NCBI GenBank assembly: GCA_022653215.1
Contig: JALCSJ010000086.1
Location: 1 to 9,072, forward strand
Length of the DNA: 9,072 bases
Reading direction: 5' to 3'
Source: Acidaminococcaceae bacterium
Lineage (GTDB): Bacteria > Bacillota > Negativicutes > Acidaminococcales > Acidaminococcaceae
Shown: one piece after another, positions 1-7,399 of the stretch
Position numbering within the stretch: position 1 is the stretch's first letter
Layout of the letters: each line of letters starts with the position of its first letter
Made by a program: the position numbers and the translations under genes
Notes under the pieces: generated by a model
Databases searched by the model: none
The model's input: only the letters and a program-made list of their open reading frames with translations
Told to the model about the DNA's origin: nothing

Positions 1-222
1 AACTAATTTTGCCTGGCACCATTCACCTTTTTGGAAATGAATGCCCCGCAAAGTTCCCTTCACTGTGGATGAAGAATGATTATCTTGTACGAAATCATAG
101 TGAAGACCCAGAGCCTCCATCCGACGCTTACTCCAGCTTTCCATAAAAAAGCCACGATTATCCCCGAACACATCCGGTTCTAAAATTACAACACCATCTA
201 GCTTTGTCTTTATTAATTTCAT
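1..222 (-). CDS. rfbC: dTDP-4-dehydrorhamnose 3,5-epimerase, N-terminal part (runs off the left edge)
   Basis: This gene encodes the cytosolic epimerase that converts dTDP-4-dehydro-6-deoxy-glucose to dTDP-4-dehydro-L-rhamnose, the third step of dTDP-L-rhamnose synthesis. Only the first 74 codons are in the window, against about 180-190 in the family. Visible family landmarks are DNRGFFMESW near residues 21-30, QDNHSSS near 46-52, and GTLRGIHFQ near 56-64, which holds the conserved active-site histidine of this cupin fold. The start is the ATG at 222-220, preceded on the minus strand by a GGAG at about 9 bases. It begins 16 bases after the rfbD stop, so it is very likely co-transcribed with rfbD and rfbA. 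The partial nature comes from the window edge, not from damage. The identification is firm from the motifs and from the rfbA-rfbD context. Confidence 0.95.
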   Translation of the reverse strand, partial: MKLIKTKLDGVVILEPDVFGDNRGFFMESWSKRRMEALGLHYDFVQDNHSSSTVKGTLRGIHFQKGEWCQAKLV

Positions 223-238
223 TTGCTACTCTCCTCAT

Positions 239-1093
239 CTATTTTTCTGCACCATCTAACTCTTTTAAATATCTACTCAGCGCATCCTGCCAGGTTGGCA
301 ACCGTTTAAATCCACATTTAACAAGCTTATCCTTACTCATGCGGCTGTTTAAAGGACGCGTAGCCGGAGTTGGGTACTCCCTAGTTGGAATTGGTACAAT
401 CTTGCACCCTAATCCTGCCTGCTGCATAATCTCTGCTGCAAACTCTGCCCAAGAGCAAACTCCTTCATTAGTGGCATGATAGACACCATACTTATCTGTT
501 GCCACCATATCGCATAATAAAGGTGCCAAATCAGCGGTATAAGTTGGTGAACCTACTTGGTCCGCCACTACTGTCAGCTTTTCTTTTTCTTTGCCTAATC
601 TAAGCATAGTCTTCACAAAGTTATTGCCGTTTTTCCCAAAGACCCAAGAAATTCGCACAATGAAATATTTGGTCAATAGCTTTTGGACTGCCTGCTCACC
701 TGCTAATTTAGTCTTGCCATATACATTGGTAGGTCCAGTAGAATCATCTACCTTATAGAACTGTTCACCAGTTCCCGGAAAAACATAATCTGTGCTAATA
801 TACACCATTTTAGCATCTATTGCTTTGCAAACCTTGGCAATATTCTCCGGTCCCACCGCATTCGCCTGATAACAGGCTTCTGCATTGCTTTCGGCCTTGT
901 CCACTGCTGTATAAGCGCTGCAGTGAATCACAGCATCCGGTTGCACTGTTGTAATAAATTCGCGCACAGCTTCGCAGTCCGTAATATCAAACTGCTGACG
1001 ACCGGCGCCAATGCACTCTATATGACGTTTCTCCAGCTCAGCCATAACATCATGACCCAGCTGGCCATTAATTCCCGTAACTAAAACCTTCAT
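239..1093 (-). CDS. rfbD: dTDP-4-dehydrorhamnose reductase
   Basis: This is a 284-residue cytosolic reductase that carries out the last step of dTDP-L-rhamnose synthesis, reducing dTDP-4-dehydro-L-rhamnose with NAD(P)H. It is a short-chain dehydrogenase of the extended type. The N-terminal Rossmann nucleotide-binding motif GINGQLG is at residues 7-13. STDYVF at 100-105 supplies the catalytic Thr101, and YGKTK at 125-129 supplies the catalytic Tyr125 and Lys129. The length matches the family (about 280-300). The ATG start at 1093-1091 follows a GAGGG ribosome binding site. The gene starts 20 bases after the rfbA stop and is followed 16 bases later by rfbC, so it is the middle gene of the operon. 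No damage is seen. Only the choice between NADH and NADPH cannot be read from the sequence. Confidence 0.97.
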   Translation of the reverse strand: MKVLVTGINGQLGHDVMAELEKRHIECIGAGRQQFDITDCEAVREFITTVQPDAVIHCSAYTAVDKAESNAEACYQANAVGPENIAKVCKAIDAKMVYISTDYVFPGTGEQFYKVDDSTGPTNVYGKTKLAGEQAVQKLLTKYFIVRISWVFGKNGNNFVKTMLRLGKEKEKLTVVADQVGSPTYTADLAPLLCDMVATDKYGVYHATNEGVCSWAEFAAEIMQQAGLGCKIVPIPTREYPTPATRPLNSRMSKDKLVKCGFKRLPTWQDALSRYLKELDGAEK

Positions 1094-1113
1094 GCCAATC
1101 CCTCGCCCATTAT

Positions 1114-1995
1114 TTAGTCCTTCAAAATCTTCCCTTCAGCCACCTTACGCAAATACTTGCCATAGGGAGCCTTGCCGTATTGCTTAGCACTCTTTAACAG
1201 TTGTTCCTTGTTAATCCAACCATTGTAGAAAGCAATCTCTTCCAGAGCCGCCACCTGAATACCGGCCCTATTCTCAATGGCCTGAATGAACTCTGCTGCC
1301 TCATGTAGACTGTCCACAGTTCCCGTATCCAGCCAAGCATAACCACGGCCTAACGTCACCACATTCAAATTGTCCTTATCCAAATAAACCCTATTAAGGT
1401 CCGTAATCTCCAGCTCACCACGGTCAGAAGGCTGCAATGCCTTAGCATATTCGCATACCTTGTTATCGTAGAAATAAAGTCCGGTCACAGCGTAATTACT
1501 CTTGGGCTTGTCCGGCTTTTCCTCTAAAGAAACCGCCTTCCCTGCCTCATCAAACTCTACCACACCGAACCGCTCAGGATCGTCTACATAGTAGCCAAAC
1601 ACTGTAGCGCCGCTTTTATTCTTAGCAGCACGCTGCAAATGCTTGGTCAGTCCGGCACCATAGAAAATATTATCACCTAAAATCATGGCACAACTGTCCT
1701 TGCCAATGAACTCTTCACCCAGAATAAAAGCCTGAGCCAGTCCATCCGGCGAAGGCTGAACCTTGTAGCTCAGATTAATTCCGTACCGTGAGCCATCCCC
1801 CAAAAGCTGCTCGAAATTGGGCAAATCATGGGGTGTAGAAATAAGCAAAATATCCCTTATGCCAGCCAACATCAGGGTGGATAAAGGATAGTACACCATT
1901 GGTTTATCGTATATAGGCAGAAGTTGCTTTGACGTCACCATTGTTAAAGGATATAGCCTGGTCCCGCTGCCGCCAGCTAACACAATACCTTTCAT
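1114..1995 (-). CDS. rfbA: Glucose-1-phosphate thymidylyltransferase
   Basis: This 293-residue enzyme joins glucose-1-phosphate and dTTP to give dTDP-glucose and pyrophosphate, the first and normally feedback-controlled step of dTDP-L-rhamnose synthesis. The nucleotidyltransferase signature GGSGTRLYPLT lies at residues 8-18, with Lys23 in TSKQLLPIYDKP. GDN at 107-109 contains the metal-binding Asp108. EEKP is at 158-161, AVTGLYFYD at 169-177, and GYAWLDTGT at about 218-226. Length and motif order match RmlA/RfbA. The ATG at 1995-1993 follows GGAGG with good spacing. It is the first gene of the minus-strand set rfbA-rfbD-rfbC, and a palindromic AT-rich element sits 32-63 bases upstream. Other sugar nucleotidyltransferases are less likely because of the KQLLPIYDKP and LDTGT motifs and the neighbouring rfbD and rfbC. 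Confidence 0.97.
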   Translation of the reverse strand: MKGIVLAGGSGTRLYPLTMVTSKQLLPIYDKPMVYYPLSTLMLAGIRDILLISTPHDLPNFEQLLGDGSRYGINLSYKVQPSPDGLAQAFILGEEFIGKDSCAMILGDNIFYGAGLTKHLQRAAKNKSGATVFGYYVDDPERFGVVEFDEAGKAVSLEEKPDKPKSNYAVTGLYFYDNKVCEYAKALQPSDRGELEITDLNRVYLDKDNLNVVTLGRGYAWLDTGTVDSLHEAAEFIQAIENRAGIQVAALEEIAFYNGWINKEQLLKSAKQYGKAPYGKYLRKVAEGKILKD

Positions 1996-2026
1996 TTAAA
2001 AGCCTCCGTTCAAATGAATTACAAAA

Positions 2027-2058
2027 GCTCTAATATTATAATTATACAATATTAGAGC
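2027..2058 (-). promoter_or_regulatory. Perfect 11-bp palindrome upstream of rfbA (terminator or operator/promoter)
   Basis: GCTCTAATATT at 2027-2037 is repeated as its exact complement at 2048-2058, with a 10-base loop. Read on the minus strand, the stem is followed by TTTTGTAATT, which would suit a weak intrinsic terminator for the broken Fic gene upstream. TATAAT also occurs twice on the minus strand inside it (2046-2041 and 2040-2035), so it may overlap the rfbA -10 box and act as an operator. No convincing -35 box is seen at the right distance. Both readings are inference. Confidence 0.4.
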
Positions 2059-2085
2059 AGTAAAAGCGAATAAAGATAATAATTT

Positions 2086-2803
2086 TTAAAGAAGTTCGTC
2101 CAAAATAACTTCATATACCAGTTTGCGTCCATTCTGCTCGTTGTTTTTAGCTAAAATCAATTCACTGCCTGCAGTTAAAAGCTTGCGTACACTACCACTG
2201 CTCATGGATAACATTTTACATAACTCATTGACACCTAATTCCAAAGTGCCAAATAGCTTATTCTGTATTAAAACATATAATAGTTTATATTGTTTTTCTT
2301 GCAATTTTTTACTCTTTAATTTAGCTGCATAGAATTGCAGTTCGGCCTTTATATACACTTACGCTATCACGGCGAAAAAGTATGCCATTATGGACATTCT
2401 TAGGGTCGCTGGCAATTACTTCCTCACCTACTAACTCATCATAAAGTTTACGTACGTCTTGACATTTTTGCAGAGAAATATTGTGGTTTTTATTTCTAAG
2501 TAAATTATACTTCTGCACAATGCCTTGCAGTCTCTGCTGCACCTTGCTAGAAGCAGTCTTTTCCATAACATCCACAATGTCTTTATGACTACTGTGAACA
2601 CCTTCAATTTCATTAGTGATTTGTATCTCTTCCACCAAACAAGATTGAACGAATTGGTCTAGAGCTACACGCGGCACAGCCTGTCCATGAGTTAAAATAT
2701 CTCTAATTTGCTTATCTCCTCGATAAATTTTAGAAATAAGCTGGACAATCTCATAACAGTAAAAAATAAAAGCTTGATGACCGTTAATATAAAAGTTTAG
2801 TTT
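2086..2803 (-). pseudogene. Fic-family protein, 5'-truncated and with the catalytic core deleted
   Basis: This is a wrecked gene for a multidomain Fic protein, a family that normally transfers AMP to target proteins. The reading frame is open from 2803 down to 2321. It carries the Fic N-terminal domain, including EEIQITNEIEGVHSS (the family's (S/T)xxIEG-type inhibitory helix region), then KLYDELV and LFRRDSVSVYKG, and then goes out of frame. A second frame from about 2358 to 2086 gives a winged-helix-like tail (LLYVLIQNKLFG, LGVNELCKMLSMS, SVRKLL). In intact relatives the HPFxxGNGR core lies between these parts, and here it is absent. About 130-150 codons appear to have been deleted near 2340-2355, with a frame change. 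The 5' end has no start codon and meets a stop at 2806-2804, 17 bases from the IS-A tip. It should be inactive as an adenylyltransferase. That the two frames come from one gene is inferred from domain order. Confidence 0.75.
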
Positions 2804-2822
2804 TTAGTAGCTTCGTTATTAA

Positions 2823-2873
2823 TGTTTTTTGCAACCCAAAAGTGTAACGAAATGCAATGCAAAAGTGTAACAC
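2823..2873. repeat. IS-A right end with two 23-bp-spaced repeats
   Basis: The element tip is TGTTTTTTGCAA at 2823-2834. AAAAGTGTAAC then occurs at 2838-2848 and again at 2861-2871, a spacing of exactly 23 bp, each preceded by a GCAA-type box. Multiple repeats at the ends are the rule in IS21 elements and serve as transposase binding sites. Read outward on the minus strand, TTGCAA at 2834-2829 resembles a -35 box and lies 6 bases from the tip. The innermost repeat ends 12 bases from the istB stop. Confidence 0.8.
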
Positions 2874-2883
2874 CCTTTGGTTC

Positions 2884-3618
2884 TTAATTTTTCCCGGAAT
2901 CTTTCATTAACGAATGCTCAAATCTCCAGCTCTCTCGGTCAAAGACCAATAAGTGGCTGTGGTGTACCAGTCGGTCAATCAAAGCTGCCGTCAGCTGGTC
3001 ATCATAAAATATGCCATTCCACTTGCTGAATTCGATGTTTGTTGTAATAATAAGGCTCCTTTTTTCATAGCAATCTGCAATTACCTGAAAAAGAAGTTGT
3101 GAGCCTTCAGCATCAAATGGTATGTATCCCCATTCATCGCAGATAAGCAGATCAAGCTTTTTAAGTTTTCTAAGCAGCTTGGCGAGGCTGCCGGTGCTTT
3201 TAGCATCTGTCAGTTCGTTAACCAGTGAAGCTGTTTTAGAAAATAACACCCGCTTTCCGTCCATACAGGCGGCCACGCCAATGGCAGTAGCCATATGCGT
3301 CTTTCCTGTGCCGTTTCTCCCATAAAGGATAAGATTTTCCTTCCTTTTCATAAAATCCAAGTTTCGGATTCCATCTATGGTAATTGAATTGGGAATAACA
3401 ATCTTTTCAAAATCGTAGTTCTCAAAGGTTTTAATAACGTCAAAACCAGCCTGTTTTACACGTAATGCTTTTCTTTTGCTGCTACGGTATTCCAGCTCTG
3501 CCACCAAAACCTTAAGCATATAGTCCCGGCAGTTTTTACCGGTCATTTGCAGGGCATTATCTGCAAAGGTTGAACTCAAACGCAGCCCTTTGCAGCATTC
3601 ATATATCTGCTGGTTCAT
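2884..3618 (-). CDS. istB: IS21-family transposition helper ATPase (IS-A)
   Basis: This 244-residue AAA+ ATPase assists the IstA transposase in target selection and strand transfer, as known for IS21. The Walker A motif GRNGTGKT is at residues 100-107, Walker B LLICDEWGY around 158-165 with Asp161-Glu162, the sensor LIITTN ends at Asn194, and the arginine-finger region LIDRLVHH is at 213-220. The length is normal for IstB (about 240-260), and the protein looks intact. The ATG at 3618-3616 overlaps the istA stop (ATGA), and a GGGAGG site lies inside the end of istA. This indicates translational coupling. Because istA is truncated and has lost its upstream region, expression would depend on chance transcription from IS-B or its surroundings. 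It resembles DnaC/IstB proteins generally, but the istA partner settles the role. Confidence 0.95.
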   Translation of the reverse strand: MNQQIYECCKGLRLSSTFADNALQMTGKNCRDYMLKVLVAELEYRSSKRKALRVKQAGFDVIKTFENYDFEKIVIPNSITIDGIRNLDFMKRKENLILYGRNGTGKTHMATAIGVAACMDGKRVLFSKTASLVNELTDAKSTGSLAKLLRKLKKLDLLICDEWGYIPFDAEGSQLLFQVIADCYEKRSLIITTNIEFSKWNGIFYDDQLTAALIDRLVHHSHLLVFDRESWRFEHSLMKDSGKN

Positions 3619-4798
3619 GAGTTGTGCACCTCCCTAGCAAACAACCTGTCATATTTGGTATTGTCTATCGTGAATTTAGGCTGTTGCACAATATTACACT
3701 TCAGCTGCATCGGAACCATTCTGTGCGTCGGTGCTGTAAGAGCACGGTAAGCAGCCAATATGCTGTCCACATCTTTCACTCCATTATCTATGGCTACGGA
3801 CAAGGCAGTCTCCGCAGTATCCATATCATGCTTTTTAAGCATCTCATGGAGAGCAGTCAGACCTTTGCGTCTGCCAACAATGTCCTGTGAAGCAAGGTAT
3901 TTTCTCCAGTTTTCAGGCAGTGTGTTAAAGAAGTCGGTGTACTTAATAGCCATCGGTCTTCTGGACATCAGTTCCAGATAAGGAAGCCAGTTCATGGATT
4001 CAAGTCCTTTGCCATATAGCCTGGGGTGAGAAATGACCTGCCTGCATTCACCGTCCAGGATAAACACGGCATCGCTGGTAGCTTTGACGAATACTTCAGT
4101 CCTGGCAAACTTCGGAGCTGTTGAGTAAGTGTTGCCATCAAAGTGAATTTTAGCGTAATTGTCGCATGTTCTTGTTTCAAGCATGAACACATCGAATTCT
4201 GTGCGTGGCAAAGGATTCATCTGTGGCAATTCTTCCTGAAAGAGGCCCTCTATCTGGCAATGCTTAATATAGTGGGGTCTCTGGGCATCTTTATCGCAGA
4301 GCACAAAAAGTTCTTTGTTGAAATCGCAAAAATCTTTAACAGTAGGTACAGGAACGAACATGTTGCGGCGTTCATAACCGACCTTGTTTTCCACGTTTCC
4401 TTTTTCCCATCCGGCATTGCCGTTGCAAAAGACAGCCTCAAAGCCATAATGAAGCTTGAAACGTTTAAATCCGTCAGTCAAAATCCTGTCATGGCCTTTG
4501 CCCAGATGGGCAACAGCTGTAGACAAATTATCAAAGACAATTCTGGTGGGAACTTTTCCAATATACATAAAAATGTTTTTCATGCCCTGTAACAGGCACT
4601 GTTGGTTTTCACCGCCAAATATTTGGCAATAAGACTTATTGCTGTATGGAAAAGACATTGTAAGCTTTAAGGTGTCAATAAGTATTCCTGAGGCATCGTA
4701 GACTGCTACATGGCCGAAATCTACCTGTGCCTCTCCGGTAGGATGGTAAAGGGGCAATCTGGCCTGTTTGTCCAATACGGCCAGCTCTTGCTTTTTCT
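3615..4798 (-). pseudogene. istA: IS21-family transposase IstA (IS-A), N-terminus missing
   Basis: This is the C-terminal ~394 residues of an IS21 DDE transposase. The frame stays open to the IS-B boundary, and the residues before the TTG at 4775-4773 (KKKQELAV) already match normal IstA sequence. The true protein was therefore longer, and about 110-120 residues with the helix-turn-helix DNA-binding part are lost. Counted from that TTG, the catalytic residues are Asp19 in AQVDFG, Asp82 in IVFDN and Glu129 in EKGNVENKVGY, so the RNase-H-like catalytic core is complete. A C-terminal region with YSTAPKFARTEVFV follows, as in other IstA proteins. The stop overlaps the istB start by four bases. 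Without the DNA-binding part it should not bind IS ends, so I treat it as a pseudogene. An internal start at TTG could give a core-only product, but no clear ribosome binding site supports it. Confidence 0.88.
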
Positions 4799-4941
4799 TG
4801 TGCGCGGTAAGATGATTTTACAGTCATTCGGTAAGCAGATTTTTCCACTGTACGGTAAGGACTTTTTTCTATAGTACGGTAAGCACTTTTTTCAACTACT
4901 CGGTAAGGACTTTTTTCTCCGACATGGTAAGGAGTTTTTTC
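4799..4941. repeat. IS-B left end: six repeats at exact 24-bp spacing
   Basis: GGTAAG begins at 4806, 4830, 4854, 4878, 4902 and 4926, exactly 24 bp apart. The unit is roughly CGGTAAGSANTTTTTTC followed by seven variable bases. The outermost unit is the most degenerate (its T-tract reads ATTTTAC). The same set appears inverted at the right end. In IS21 elements such repeats are transposase binding sites; six per end is more than the two or three described for IS21 itself. Confidence 0.92.
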
Positions 4942-5047
4942 TTTTCAGCGTCTTAATTTCTGCTGACCTATGATGAGTAAAATACAGGAGGAAGCATCCC
5001 ATTCTCTGTTATATACTTTAATGAGTATATGACAGGAGGTATTCTCG
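4942..5047 (+). promoter_or_regulatory. istA leader of IS-B: short ORF and hairpin before the ribosome binding site
   Basis: The stretch between the left repeats and istA holds ATATACT at 5011-5017 and its complement AGTATAT at 5024-5030, a 7-bp hairpin with a six-base loop. It ends four bases before the AGGAGGT ribosome binding site (5034-5040). A 20-codon frame starting ATGATG at 4970 ends with TGA at 5030-5032, directly in front of that site. It could be a leader peptide coupling translation to istA, but it has no clear ribosome binding site of its own. TAAAAT at 4978-4983 is a possible -10 box without a good -35. All roles are inference. Confidence 0.3.
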
Positions 5048-6610
5048 ATGCTAAAAGAAAAACAAATGCAAGACATTAAAGATTTAAAGCTGCAGGGGTA
5101 CACCATATCCGAGATTTATCAGCACTACACTGAAAACGGGCTTAAACCACCGTCACTGCCAACCATTCGCAAATATTTTCAGATGGATGTGCTTCCGAAA
5201 ACACCTAATGAAAATCTTCAGAAAGACAAAGCCTTTGACCATGAACCGTTCCGATCCGCCATTTTAGCCATATTGTTTAATAACAAAGACAAGAAAAATG
5301 TATGCATGAGCTCAGTTTATGATGTCTTAGAAGAAAAGTTCATTGAATCCGGTGATTTTGGTGAATTGCCGGGCAATGAGCAGACGCTCCGCAATTATAT
5401 CCATTATCTGAAACAAAGCGGCCTGATTGAACAAAACCCCAAAGAACTGCGTATCTACGACCATGTCTTTGACACCCCGCCAGGCCAGCAGCTACTGATT
5501 GACTTCGGGCAGATAGAAATTGTTCCCGGGATTACGGTTCATTTTATCTGTCTGCTTCTGCGATACAGCCGCTATCTTGTGGTACTGGCCCAGGACCATA
5601 AATACAATGCGGAAGAAGCCTGCCGGGCAATTTACCGGGCATTTTGCAAGCTGGGCGGTCGCCCTTCGGAGCTTGTTATTGACCAGGATGCGGTCTTTGT
5701 TACCACGGAAACTTATGGCGAAGTTGTTAAGTCCAGAGTGTTCGAGGATTTCTGCACGGAGCAAGACCTTAAGCTCTGGGTATGTCACAAGGCTGATCCG
5801 GAAAGCAAAGGACCCATTGAGAATTCTGTGGGCTTTGTGAAGAAGAACTTCTTCAGTGCCAGAAAGCTTGAAAACATTGAAGCTGTCTGGAAATCCATGC
5901 CAGGCTGGCTGTCACGTAAGAATAAACGTATTCACAAAGCTACATTTTGCGTACCACTGAACGTATTCAACGAGATTGAGAAAGATACTCTCAGGCCACT
6001 TGTGCCTTCTATGTACGAGAATTCGCCTTCCAGCTTTCTTGCTGCAGAAATCGGTGGCACGCCATACATCCAATACAAGTCCTGCAAATATTCGGTACCA
6101 CGTGACTGCTGCTTCCATACAGTATATTTCAAACCGATTAGGAACAATCTGATTGTCTATGATGAAAACCATAAATATTTATGCACACATGTATTGAGCG
6201 AGTGCAAGGGAATCTTCCGGCAACTGCCGGAGCACCGCAAACAGCCGTCAACAGCCTGGCTTGCTGTAGCAGAAAGGCTGCGCAAAAAGTGGAATTGCTA
6301 TGATTTCCAGCATTTCGTGAATGGCGTAAAGAAAGAAAATCCCCGTTACATATGCCAGCAGCTGACAGCCATTGAAGATTTTTTGAACAAGGAGAATCCT
6401 GAACTGGCCTTTGTCGCAGTCGTATTTAAGCAATGCTGCGAAAAATTCCGGTATTGTTTCTCTCAATTCAAGACAACATACCAGCTGGTAAAAGACGGCA
6501 GATTATCTGACAATGCTTATACCTGCAGCGATGTGCAGACGCAGGATTTATCCTTTTATGCACAGGCATTTAAGAACCGCTGCTCCTCCGGAGAGAAGGT
6601 GCAGCCATGA
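5048..6610 (+). CDS. istA: IS21-family transposase IstA (IS-B)
   Basis: This is a full-length, 520-residue DDE transposase that cuts and joins the ends of IS-B, working with IstB. The N-terminus has a helix-turn-helix-like start (LKLQGYTISEIYQHYTENG, residues 13-31). A second helical region around 66-128 contains LPGNEQTLRNYIHYLKQSG. The catalytic core has Asp152 in LLIDFGQ, Asp212 in LVIDQDAV and Glu258 in GPIENSVGFVKKNF, the expected DDE order and spacing. A C-terminal beta-rich segment with YIQYKSCKYSVPRDC follows. The ATG at 5048 is preceded by AGGAGGT at 5034-5040, a strong start. The gene overlaps istB by four bases (ATGA at 6607-6610), so the two are translationally coupled. No frame damage is seen. 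It differs clearly from the IS-A transposase. It is longer than that truncated copy by the DNA-binding part and also has a longer C-terminal tail. Confidence 0.96.
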   Translation: MLKEKQMQDIKDLKLQGYTISEIYQHYTENGLKPPSLPTIRKYFQMDVLPKTPNENLQKDKAFDHEPFRSAILAILFNNKDKKNVCMSSVYDVLEEKFIESGDFGELPGNEQTLRNYIHYLKQSGLIEQNPKELRIYDHVFDTPPGQQLLIDFGQIEIVPGITVHFICLLLRYSRYLVVLAQDHKYNAEEACRAIYRAFCKLGGRPSELVIDQDAVFVTTETYGEVVKSRVFEDFCTEQDLKLWVCHKADPESKGPIENSVGFVKKNFFSARKLENIEAVWKSMPGWLSRKNKRIHKATFCVPLNVFNEIEKDTLRPLVPSMYENSPSSFLAAEIGGTPYIQYKSCKYSVPRDCCFHTVYFKPIRNNLIVYDENHKYLCTHVLSECKGIFRQLPEHRKQPSTAWLAVAERLRKKWNCYDFQHFVNGVKKENPRYICQQLTAIEDFLNKENPELAFVAVVFKQCCEKFRYCFSQFKTTYQLVKDGRLSDNAYTCSDVQTQDLSFYAQAFKNRCSSGEKVQP

Positions 6611-7392
6611 AGAAAGCTATTGCCAGAAACATTGACACCAACCATATCCCCGTGGAGAAACTGAACGCCCTACTGGAAACCTTTGCCCTTAAACATTCTT
6701 CCAGGCAGTTGGCTGACATACTGGAAAGAGCCGAGAACAACAGCCTGTCCTACCGTGAATTCCTCTTAGACCTTCTCGAAACTGAGGTCAAAGGACGGAA
6801 TGAACGTCGGCGCAAACGCAACTATACTGCGGCCCATTTCCCGCCTAACGTGAAAGTACTTGAGGAATATGACCCTGCAGAACTGGAGGCCGGGATTACC
6901 GAAAGCCAGATTGAGCAGTTAAAACAACTAACATGGCTTGATACCTGTGGCAACGTAGTCTTAGCCGGTCCTCCCGGCCTGGGAAAGACAATGATTGCTA
7001 CAGGACTTGGCCTTGAGGCAATTAACAGCGGCTATACCGTCTGTTTTGAGAAGATGGTTAATCTGATTAAGATTTTGGACTCATCCGAAACAGAACGCAG
7101 TGCAGGATTCCGCCTGAAGAATCTTAAGAAAGCTCAGCTGGTAATTATTGACGAGATTGGCTACACCCCGATTACAAGGAGCCAGGCAAATAAATTCTTT
7201 ACTTTTATTAGTGATACATATGAAACAACTTCGCTGGTGTTTACCACCAACAAAGAAATTACCGAATGGGCTGAGATGATGGGAGACCCGGTACTGACCA
7301 CTGCAATGCTCGACCGAGTCCTCCACCATGCAAAATGTTTCTCGCTCAGAGGCGAGTCTTACCGGTTGAAACATCCGGAAATGTTTGACTGA
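6607..7392 (+). CDS. istB: IS21-family transposition helper ATPase (IS-B)
   Basis: This 261-residue AAA+ ATPase is the IstB partner that assembles on target DNA and stimulates the IstA transposase. It has an IstB N-terminal helical region (residues 15-75, with SYREFLLDLLETEVKGRNERRRKR). Walker A GPPGLGKT is at 121-128, and Walker B LVIIDEIGY at about 178-186 includes Asp182-Glu183. The sensor VFTTN ends at Asn215, and the arginine-finger region MLDRVLHH has Arg237. The length is typical. Its ATG lies within the istA stop (ATGA), with GGAGAGAAGG upstream inside istA as a ribosome binding site. The stop is 17 bases before the innermost right-end CTTACC box, so the element is compact. With istA intact, the pair looks functional. 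Confidence 0.96.
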   Translation: MKKAIARNIDTNHIPVEKLNALLETFALKHSSRQLADILERAENNSLSYREFLLDLLETEVKGRNERRRKRNYTAAHFPPNVKVLEEYDPAELEAGITESQIEQLKQLTWLDTCGNVVLAGPPGLGKTMIATGLGLEAINSGYTVCFEKMVNLIKILDSSETERSAGFRLKNLKKAQLVIIDEIGYTPITRSQANKFFTFISDTYETTSLVFTTNKEITEWAEMMGDPVLTTAMLDRVLHHAKCFSLRGESYRLKHPEMFD

Positions 7393-7399
7393 GAATTAT

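Larger units (their letters stand above)
2823..4798 (-). mobile_element. IS-A: IS21-family insertion sequence, left end and istA 5' part missing
   Basis: This is a 1976-bp remnant of an IS21-family element read on the minus strand. It holds istB (intact) and istA (lacking its N-terminal part), overlapping by ATGA. The right end is present: the element starts with TG at 2823 and carries two AAAAGTGTAAC-containing repeats 23 bp apart. The left end, with its own repeats and the first ~110-120 istA codons, is gone, replaced directly by the tip of IS-B at 4799. Without the left end and a full transposase it cannot move on its own. It is clearly different from IS-B in protein and end sequence, so it is not a duplicate of it. 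Confidence 0.88.

Noticed and set aside
2321..2677. A separate small gene from 2677 and another from 2358
   Set aside because: The first frame extends without a start codon back to 2803 and ends in the middle of a Fic N-terminal region. The second begins at a weak GTG inside it. Domain order fits one deleted and frameshifted gene.
4143..4592. 149-codon plus-strand open frame
   Set aside because: It lies wholly antisense to the IS-A istA coding region, has no ribosome binding site and no recognisable motif.
4799..4941. CRISPR-like evenly spaced repeats
   Set aside because: The variable parts are only seven bases, the repeats are degenerate, and the same array is inverted at 7400-7542 at equal distance from an IS tip. 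They are IS21-type end repeats.
5492..6466. Minus-strand open frames of 70-98 codons
   Set aside because: They are antisense shadows of the IS-B transposase gene, whose DDE motifs and length are clear.
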